NCBI RefSeq assembly: GCF_018390555.1
Contig: NZ_JAHBGB010000044.1
Coordinates: 275,424 to 339,423, forward strand
Source of the DNA: Ancylobacter oerskovii
GTDB taxonomy: Bacteria > Pseudomonadota > Alphaproteobacteria > Rhizobiales > Xanthobacteraceae
DNA: 64,000 nucleotides
Reading direction: 5' to 3'
The notes beneath the pieces were generated by a model. The model did not search any database. It worked only from the letters and a program-made list of their open reading frames with translations, and was not told the DNA's origin. Below are positions 57,795 through 64,000 of this stretch, one piece after another. How positions within the stretch are numbered: the stretch's first letter is position 1; each line of letters begins with the position of its first letter. A program made the translations under genes and the position numbers.

Positions 57795-58726
57795 GCCGGG
57801 CCTCCCGCGCTTCTCTTGCGCGCGAGGCTCAGCAGCCCGCCCGGCAGGAAGAACACCAGCAGCACGATGACGACGCCGAGGATGGCGCGGTTCCAGTCGA
57901 GGAAGTTCGCCCAGAACACTTCCTCGAGCAGCACGAAGGCGGCGGCGCCGAGGAACGGCCCGGCCAGCGTGCCCGCTCCGCCGAGCATCGCCATCACCGG
58001 CACCTTCACCGTCATCAGGATCTGGAAGGATTCGGTCGGGTCGATATAGCCAGTCCAGGAGGCGTAGGCGGCGCCCGCCGCGGCGCAGAACACCGCCGAC
58101 AGCGTGTAGGCCGCCACCTTGTAGCGGGTGGTGTCGATGCCGACCATGGCGGCGGCGTCCTCGTTCTGGTGGATGCAGCGCAGCCCGAAGCCGAGCCGGG
58201 AGCGATCCACCAGCGCGGTGGCGATCAGGCTCAGGATCAGGATGGCGAGCATCACGAACAGGAAGAAGCGCATCACCTGTTCGGGCCCCCAGGTGAGCAG
58301 CGGCAGGTTGAGCCCGTCGCCGCCGCCGGTGAGGCTCGACCAGGAGGAGACGATGAGCCGGCACACTTCCACCACGGCGATGGAGCCGATGGCGAAGTAA
58401 TGTCCCTTCAGCCGCAGGATGATCGCCCCGAGCAGCGCCGCGAAGGCGCCGACCATGAGGGTGGCGATCAGCCAGGCCAGCACCATCGGCACGCCGGCGC
58501 GCTGGCAGATGGCGCCGACATAGCAGCCGAGCCCGAAGAAAGCGGCGGTGGAGAAGGAGGGATAGCCGGTGAAGCCGCCGATGAAGTTCCACGAGGTGGC
58601 GAGGGCGCCGTACATGGCGACGATGGCGGCGGTGCGCACCACGTAATTGTCGGCATAGAGCGGCGTCGAGGCCAGCACGAGAATGCCGACGGCGAGGAGC
58701 GCATAGGCGAGGGGACCGGATCTCAT
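57791..58726 (-). CDS. livM: Branched-chain amino acid-type ABC permease (LivM)
   Basis: 311 residues, about ten helices. The conserved permease segment is GLRCIHQNEDAAAMVGIDTTRYKVAAYTLSAVFCAAAGAAYA; FIGGFTGYPSFSTAAFFGLG is the typical LivM loop. Its ATG overlaps the livH stop. Confidence 0.94.
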   Translation of the reverse strand: MRSGPLAYALLAVGILVLASTPLYADNYVVRTAAIVAMYGALATSWNFIGGFTGYPSFSTAAFFGLGCYVGAICQRAGVPMVLAWLIATLMVGAFAALLGAIILRLKGHYFAIGSIAVVEVCRLIVSSWSSLTGGGDGLNLPLLTWGPEQVMRFFLFVMLAILILSLIATALVDRSRLGFGLRCIHQNEDAAAMVGIDTTRYKVAAYTLSAVFCAAAGAAYASWTGYIDPTESFQILMTVKVPVMAMLGGAGTLAGPFLGAAAFVLLEEVFWANFLDWNRAILGVVIVLLVFFLPGGLLSLARKRSAGGPA

Positions 58727-59586
58727 TCATACCCCCTGACGCCGACGAGGCCGGTGGGACGGGTGAGCAGGATCGCCAGCATCAGCACGAAGCCGGCGGT
58801 GATCGCCTGCTGCGGGCCGAACCAGTGGCCGGCGAGGCTTTCCACGAGGCCGAGCACCAGCCCGCCGACCAGCGCGCCCGGCACCGAGCCGAGGCCGCCG
58901 ACGACGCAGACCACGAAGGCCTTGCCGAGATAGGTGCCGGTGACGTTGGTGGTGATCGGGAATACCGAGGCGAAGACGACGCCGGCCACGCCGGCCATCA
59001 GCGCGCCGATGCCGAAGGTGATGGCGTAGATGCGCTCGGTGCGGATGCCCATCAGCTCGGCGGCGGAGCGGTCCATGCGCACCGCGACGATGGCGCGGCC
59101 GATATTGGAGCCGCGCATCACCGCGTAGAGCGCCAGCGTCAGCACAAGGGCCAGCGCCGTGCCCACCAGCCGGTCGACCGGCAGCGTCACCGGCCCGAGG
59201 CTCACCGCGCCGAGGTCGAGCTGCACGCGCCGCGGCGTCGCCGTGAACCAATAGGTCATGACGTTGTAGAGGATCATGTCGAGGCCGAAGGTCAGCGTCA
59301 GCGTGGTCAGCACCGGGGCGCTCACCACGCGGTTGATGACCAGCTTCTGCAGCGCGAAGCCCAGCGCGAACAGGAGGGCACCGACCACCGGCAGCATGAC
59401 GATGGGGTGGATGCCCCAGCCGTGCCAGGCGAACCAGGTGAGGTAGCCGCCGAGGATGATGAAGGAGCCGTGGAGCATGTTGATGACGTTCAGCACGCCC
59501 CACACCAGCGAGAAGCCGACCGCGAGGCAGGCATAGAGCGCGCCCAGCATCAGCCCGTTGGCGAGGATCTGTGAATAGATGGCCAT
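58723..59586 (-). CDS. livH: Branched-chain amino acid-type ABC permease (LivH)
   Basis: 287 residues, eight helices. N-terminal NGLMLGALYACLAVGFSLVWGVLNVINMLHGSFIILGGY is the LivH signature; ILLTRPTGLVG is the common C-terminus. First permease of the operon, separated from the binding protein gene by a 193-base gap with repeats. Confidence 0.95.
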   Translation of the reverse strand: MAIYSQILANGLMLGALYACLAVGFSLVWGVLNVINMLHGSFIILGGYLTWFAWHGWGIHPIVMLPVVGALLFALGFALQKLVINRVVSAPVLTTLTLTFGLDMILYNVMTYWFTATPRRVQLDLGAVSLGPVTLPVDRLVGTALALVLTLALYAVMRGSNIGRAIVAVRMDRSAAELMGIRTERIYAITFGIGALMAGVAGVVFASVFPITTNVTGTYLGKAFVVCVVGGLGSVPGALVGGLVLGLVESLAGHWFGPQQAITAGFVLMLAILLTRPTGLVGVRGYE

Positions 59587-59779
59587 GGGGTTTCCGATGA
59601 GGCTCGGGGCCGAAGTAATGCGCGTTGAAGGGTGCGCGGTCGCCTTTCCTTATCCTCTCCCCGTCGGGGAGAGGTGGCCCGCGAAGCGGGTCGGTGAGGG
59701 GCGACGCCATTGGGAAGCTTGAAGCGTCGATCCCCCTCACCCTAACCCTCTCCCCACGGGGAGAGGGAAAAGGAGCCCT
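59587..59779. repeat. Repeat family A element between binding protein and livH
   Basis: Two hairpins CCTCTCCCC/GGGGAGAGG at about 59654-59673 and 59747-59767, with CCCGC/GCGGG between (59678-59690). Same-strand operon context suggests partial termination or mRNA stabilisation after the abundant binding-protein message. Confidence 0.75.
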
Positions 59780-61021
59780 TCACTTCGGCATGGCGATGAG
59801 CTCGGCGTTCTTGATGTCCGCCGGGGCCAGCACCTTGATGGTCTCGTCCTGCACCTGGATGATCGGCAGCTCGCGCGGCAGGTTCATGCCGGTGGGGCCG
59901 AACTTGATCGGGCCGTAGAAGGTCTGGATGTCGGTCGAGGCGATGGCGTCGCGCAGCTTGGCCTTGTCGAGCGAGCCGGTGCGCTTCAGCGCCTCGGCGA
60001 TCACCTCGCCGGCGGCGGCGCAGGAGCCGTGCACATAGTCCGGGTCGGCGCCCTTGGTCTTGGCCTGGAAGTCCTTGTAGAAATCCGCCGTGGTCGGCCA
60101 CACGCCCTGGCCGGTGTAGTTGGTGGCGTGGTGCCACCAGCTCGACGAGGTGATGCCGTCGGCCAGCTTGCCGAGGCCCTCGGTGAACTCCTTGTAGGAC
60201 GGGCCCGTCACCATGGTGACGATCGGCGCGGTGACGCCGAGGTCCTGCATCTGCTTGCGGGCGAGGATCAGGTCCTGGGTGTAGCCGGACACGTAGATCC
60301 AGTCCGGCTTCGCCGCCTTGATGGAGGACAGCGCGGCGGCATGGTCCATGGTGCCGACCGGATAGAGCTCCTTATAGGCGACCGTCAGGCCCTGCGCCTC
60401 CGCCGCCTTGGCGATGCCCTCGGCCATCGATTTGGGGAACACGTCGTCGCGGCCGAGCACGGCGATGGTCTTGGTGTCCGGGAACTTCTCCTTGAACATC
60501 TTCACCATGGCGGTGGTCATGCCGCCATTGGGGGAGAGGGTGCCGAACAGGTGCTTCAGGCTCTGGTCGAACACGCTCTCCGAGGAGGCGACGCAGGCGA
60601 TGGTCGGCACCTGGTAGCGCTCGCCGACGCCGCCGACGATCTTGGTGTGGCCGGAGCCGAACGGGGCGAACAGGAACTGCACCTTGTCGTCGTTGATCAG
60701 CTTCTCGGCCAGCTGCGAGGCCCGCTGGCCCTCCGACTGGTAGTCGTACTCGATCAGCTCGACCTTCATCTTCTTGTCGCCGACCGCGAGGCCGCCGGCG
60801 GCGTTCACCTTCTCCACCCACATCTTCCAGACGAGGTCCTGCTTGTGACCCTCGTCGGCGAGGCCACCGGTGAGCGCCAGCGGCGCGCCGATCTTGATCG
60901 TCTCCTGTGCCAGCGCCGGGGCGGCGGCGGTGCCGGCGAGCGCGGCGAGCAGCGCGGCGGCCAGCAGGCCGGTTCGGCGCGGGGTGGAAGCGGCGCGGCG
61001 GCGGAGGTCTCGTTCGAACAT
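59780..61021 (-). CDS. Branched-chain amino acid-type substrate-binding protein (LivK family)
   Basis: 413 residues from the ATG at 61021. Signal peptide RTGLLAAALLAALAGTAAAPALAQ, cleavage near residue 39. The mature domain is periplasmic type-1 binding protein (IKIGAPLALTGGLADEG, KVQFLFAPFGSGHTKIVGG, VLGRDDVFPKSMAEG and GSCAAAGEVIAEALKRTGS). Such proteins bind amino acids, aromatic acids or amides. The ligand is not deducible. It leads the Liv operon and has a long leader with alternative hairpins. Confidence 0.93.
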   Translation of the reverse strand: MFERDLRRRAASTPRRTGLLAAALLAALAGTAAAPALAQETIKIGAPLALTGGLADEGHKQDLVWKMWVEKVNAAGGLAVGDKKMKVELIEYDYQSEGQRASQLAEKLINDDKVQFLFAPFGSGHTKIVGGVGERYQVPTIACVASSESVFDQSLKHLFGTLSPNGGMTTAMVKMFKEKFPDTKTIAVLGRDDVFPKSMAEGIAKAAEAQGLTVAYKELYPVGTMDHAAALSSIKAAKPDWIYVSGYTQDLILARKQMQDLGVTAPIVTMVTGPSYKEFTEGLGKLADGITSSSWWHHATNYTGQGVWPTTADFYKDFQAKTKGADPDYVHGSCAAAGEVIAEALKRTGSLDKAKLRDAIASTDIQTFYGPIKFGPTGMNLPRELPIIQVQDETIKVLAPADIKNAELIAMPK

Positions 61022-61451
61022 GTGCCTGTTCCTGTGCTCTGGAGGCTTATGTCTCTGGAGGCGGTGTCTCCAGAGGCGGTCTCTTGGGCGGGAAGCCGCC
61101 CTGCTCGAAGGGCCGTTCATGCGCGGAGCCACCGGGGCCTGAAGGGATGCGTGTCCCGCCCGATGGTATGGTGTGCTATGTGACCATACCAATATGCATC
61201 AATTCCTCAATCTGTAAGTAACTTAAGCATGCGCTAATTTTATGCGGCGCGTGCCTCTCGCGGCGGCACTTCCCGGCCGCCGGCGGCGGGGGAATGGCGA
61301 TGGACGGCGCCGTTGCACGCATGGCATGGTCGTTGCTCGCCGGGGAGCCGGTCCGGCCGCGCCGGCCCGTCAGTCCCTTCCGCGCGTCGCCGCCCGGCGC
61401 GCTTGCCTTCGTTCCGGCCGTCCGGCCGGCATCCTTGCTTCAGGTGGCTTC
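61022..61451. promoter_or_regulatory. Divergent regulatory region of the Liv operon and the coxG-S-M genes
   Basis: 430 bases. Besides the leader hairpins, a perfect dyad GGTATGGT (61165-61172), ten bases, ACCATACC (61183-61190) lies near the middle, followed by an AT-rich stretch (about 61188-61240). It is not the TGATACT element. The rightmost 200 bases up to the coxG-like start hold nothing I recognise. Confidence 0.6.
61037..61075 (-). promoter_or_regulatory. Leader with alternative hairpins
   Basis: On the minus strand, CTCTGGAG (61075-61068) can pair with CTCCAGAG at 61060-61053 or at 61044-61037, giving two mutually exclusive stems about 16-50 bases before the binding-protein start codon. 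Confidence 0.4.
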
Positions 61452-61925
61452 ATGGAATTTTCCGGCTCGCACCGCATCAACGCCCCCCGCGCCGTCGTCT
61501 GGGCGGCGCTCAACGATCCCGAGGTGCTGCGCCGCTGCACGCCGGGCTGCGAGGAGGTGGTGCGGGTCTCGCCGACCGAGTTCACCGCCCGCATGGTGCT
61601 GAAGATCGGGCCGATGAAGGTGAGCTTCGCCGGCAATGTGACGCTGACCGAGCTCGACCCGCCGGCGTCCTGCCGCATCGTCGGCGAGGGGCAGGGCGGG
61701 GTGGCCGGCTTCGCCAAGGGCTCCTCGCTGGTCCGCCTCGACGAGGAGGGGGAGGAGACGGTGCTGACCTATCAGACCGAGGCCAAGGTCGGCGGCAAGA
61801 TCGCCCAGCTCGGCGCCCGGCTGATCGACGGCACGGTGAAGAAGCTGGTCGGCGAGTTCTTCACCGCCTTCGCCACGGTGGTCGCGCCGCAAGCGGCGGC
61901 CGAACCCGTCGCCGGCGAGGCCTGA
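61452..61925 (+). CDS. CoxG/SRPBCC-family carbon monoxide dehydrogenase-associated protein
   Basis: 157 residues. MEFSGSHRINAPRAVVWAALNDPEVLRRCTPGCEEVV is the SRPBCC start of CoxG; LKIGPMKVSFAGNVTLTELDPP and GGVAGFAKGSS follow. Homologues aid membrane recruitment or maturation of CO dehydrogenase. It lies before a small and a medium subunit without a large one. Compare with the CoxG-like domain fused at 43643. Confidence 0.9.
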   Translation: MEFSGSHRINAPRAVVWAALNDPEVLRRCTPGCEEVVRVSPTEFTARMVLKIGPMKVSFAGNVTLTELDPPASCRIVGEGQGGVAGFAKGSSLVRLDEEGEETVLTYQTEAKVGGKIAQLGARLIDGTVKKLVGEFFTAFATVVAPQAAAEPVAGEA

Positions 61926-62039
61926 GCGCGCGCCCGCCGGGGGAGCGGCGGGCCGTCCCAGCCTCTTCGTGCCCAGCCGTCTTTCCTATCCGCCAGCGTT
62001 GCCCGTTCGACGCGTCGCCTTAAAGCCGGGAGAGGTTCG

Positions 62040-62537
<498 letters not shown>

Positions 62538-62547
62538 GGAGCGGGCC

Positions 62548-63354
62548 ATGTTCGCCTTCGCCTATCACCGCCCCGCCACTCTCATCGAGGCGCAGGCCGC
62601 GCTCGCCGCTTCCGAGGAGGCGAAGCCGCTCGCCGGCGGCCAGACGCTGATCCCGACGCTCAAGCAGCGCCTTGCCAGCCCGTCCGATCTGGTCGACCTC
62701 GGCGGCATCCCGGCGCTGAGGGGCATCACCGTGGTGCAGGACCTGCTCGTCATCGGCGCCATGGTCCGCCATGTCGAGGTGGCGACCTCGCCGATCGTCG
62801 CCACGCATCTGCCGGCGCTGGCGGCGCTGGCCGGGTTGATCGGCGATCCGGCGGTGCGCAACCGCGGCACGCTGGGAGGCTCGGTGGCCAATAACGACCC
62901 CTCCGCCGACTATCCCGCCGCCTGCCTCGCGCTGGACGCCGTCATCGTCACCGACCGCCGCGAGCTGCCGGCCGGCGACTTCTTCACCGGCCTGTTCGAG
63001 ACCGCGCTGCAGCCGGGCGAGATCGTCACCGCCGTGCGCTTCCCGCTCGGCGGTGAGGCGACCTACGAGAAGTTTCCCAATCCGGCCTCGCGCTATGCCA
63101 TGGCCGGCGTCTTCGTGCGGCGCGGGGAGGGTGGGATCCGTGTCGCCGTCACCGGCGCCAGCCAGGGCGGCGTGTTCCGCTGGGGGGCGGCCGAAGCGGC
63201 GCTGGCGGCCGGTTTTTCCCCCGCCGCCCTCGACGGCCTCCGGCCGGAGGCGGAGGAGATGATCGCCGACATCCACGGTTCCGGCGCCTATCGGGCGCAG
63301 CTGGTGGCGGTGATGGCACGGCGGGCGGTGGCGAGGCTGGCCGCGGCGCGCTAG
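62548..63354 (+). CDS. Molybdenum hydroxylase FAD-binding (medium) subunit
   Basis: 268 residues. FAYHRPATLIEAQAALAASEEAKPLAGGQTLIPTLKQRLASP has the AGGQT-L FAD motif; PAVRNRGTLGGSVANNDPSADYP is the second FAD site (TLGGSLANNDP). No large subunit follows; an ArsC-like gene comes next, so the partner may be the orphan at 37989 or lie outside the window. Confidence 0.94.
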   Translation: MFAFAYHRPATLIEAQAALAASEEAKPLAGGQTLIPTLKQRLASPSDLVDLGGIPALRGITVVQDLLVIGAMVRHVEVATSPIVATHLPALAALAGLIGDPAVRNRGTLGGSVANNDPSADYPAACLALDAVIVTDRRELPAGDFFTGLFETALQPGEIVTAVRFPLGGEATYEKFPNPASRYAMAGVFVRRGEGGIRVAVTGASQGGVFRWGAAEAALAAGFSPAALDGLRPEAEEMIADIHGSGAYRAQLVAVMARRAVARLAAAR

Positions 63355-63383
63355 ATGAGCGTCGTCAGCGACGGAGAACTCCC

Positions 63384-63734
63384 ATGGCCGCGACCATCTA
63401 CGGCATCAAGAACTGCGACACGATGAAGAAGGCGCGCGCCTGGCTCGATGCGCATGGCGTCGCCTATGGCTTCCACGACTACAAGACCGGTGGCGTCGAC
63501 CGCGAGCGGCTCGGCGGCTGGATGAAGCAGGTGGGCTGGGAGGTGCTGCTCAACCGCGCCGGCACCACCTTCCGCCAGCTGCCCGATGCCGAGAAGCAGG
63601 GCATCGACGAGCTGAAGGCGATGGAGCTGATGCTGGCCCAGCCCTCGATGATCAAGCGCCCGGTGCTGGAGATCGGCGACAGGGTGATCGTCGGCTTCAA
63701 GCCGGAAATCTACGCCGCGCAGTTCGGGAAGTAG
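63384..63734 (+). CDS. ArsC/Spx-family reductase (YffB type)
   Basis: 116 residues. MAATIYGIKNCDTMKKARAWLDAHGVAYGFHDYKTGG contains the ArsC-family C-x-x-x-K-R/K start (Cys11 in IKNCDTMKKAR) and RPVLEIGDRVIVGFKPEIY at the end. It is like Spx/YffB proteins, a glutathione-dependent thiol reductase group; not a true ars operon gene. Its start is 30 bp after the medium subunit stop, which may be incidental. Confidence 0.88.
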   Translation: MAATIYGIKNCDTMKKARAWLDAHGVAYGFHDYKTGGVDRERLGGWMKQVGWEVLLNRAGTTFRQLPDAEKQGIDELKAMELMLAQPSMIKRPVLEIGDRVIVGFKPEIYAAQFGK

Positions 63735-64000
63735 CGCCGGCCGTTCTTCCCACACGCACGCCGCTCCCCGTGCGGGAGGCTCCTTCTGCCCCTGGGGGAG
63801 AGGGAGGGGGTGAGGGTCTTCTTGCCGATGAGGTGGGCGGGCATCTTTCCCGGTGAGACGAGACGAGGCCGGGGCTCAGGCTGCTCTTTTCCCTCTCCCC
63901 GTGGGGGAGAGGGGTAGGGTGAGGGGCCTTCTTGGCTTCCCGATGTCGTTCCCCCTCACCGACCCGCTGCGCGGGCCACCTCTCCCCAACGGGGAGAGGA
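63735..64000. repeat. Repeat family A region at the window end
   Basis: About 266 bases without a gene. CCCTCTCCCC and GGGGGAGAGGGG flank 63892-63913, GGTGAGGGG and CCCCTCACC appear at 63918 and 63952, and CCTCTCCCC/GGGGAGAGG ends the window. The layout repeats the units at 52770 and 59587. Confidence 0.75.

Noticed and set aside
63384-63734. Arsenate resistance gene
   Set aside because: No arsR, arsB or acr3 neighbours, and the sequence fits the Spx/YffB-like reductases better.

Overview
The window is high-GC DNA from an alphaproteobacterium, most likely a Hyphomicrobiales (rhizobial-type) genome. I base this on the fused MnhAB antiporter subunit, the abundance of ABC importers and molybdenum hydroxylases, and interspersed palindromic repeats of the kind common in that order. 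I cannot name a genus. I found no rRNA, tRNA, CRISPR array, transposase or phage gene.

Left part (1-22 kb), mostly housekeeping and membrane functions: a minus-strand Mrp/Mnh cation-proton antiporter operon (mnhA/B fusion, C, D, and E cut by the window edge), a tiny HTH protein, an EamA exporter, a PLP dehydratase, an MscS channel, a patatin-like lipase with GntP-type and GltS-type carriers, a WXXGXW-repeat protein, two alpha/beta hydrolases, an RND efflux pair, a glycine-zipper lipoprotein and an AI-2E permease.

22.2-25.5 kb: a compact coenzyme F420 operon (an Fgd-like glucose-6-phosphate dehydrogenase, cofE, cofC, an alpha/beta hydrolase). The deazaflavin synthase FbiC (cofG-cofH fusion) lies about 24 kb away, stop-start coupled to pxpA. 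No cofD is in the window. Two more luciferase-like (LLM) proteins are present, so F420 appears to be made and used here although the organism is not an actinobacterium.

25.6-36.1 kb: a plus-strand catabolic operon with a sugar-type ABC importer (two non-identical ATPases, binding protein, two permeases), an acetamidase/formamidase, a limonene-monooxygenase-like LLM protein, a small subunit and a GMC dehydrogenase. A phosphoribosyltransferase follows, then a 370-bp tandem duplication that has copied the 3' end of the next gene.

38-63.4 kb: what looks like a regulon for oxidising and opening a nitrogen-containing ring or lactam. It holds an orphan form-II molybdenum hydroxylase large subunit, a complete L-M-S hydroxylase whose small subunit is fused to a CoxG/SRPBCC domain, a GntR/UTRA regulator, the three 5-oxoprolinase subunits (pxpBC and pxpA diverging), fbiC, an LLM oxidoreductase, a two-subunit CoA-transferase, a fold-type II PLP enzyme, a Liv-type ABC importer, and a second coxG-S-M set lacking its large subunit. 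Half-sites TGATACT and AGTATCA/AAGATCA recur in three promoter regions here (40354, 45782, 56263), which suggests that the GntR protein coordinates the set. The substrate is unknown. The window ends with an ArsC/Spx-like reductase and more palindromic repeats.
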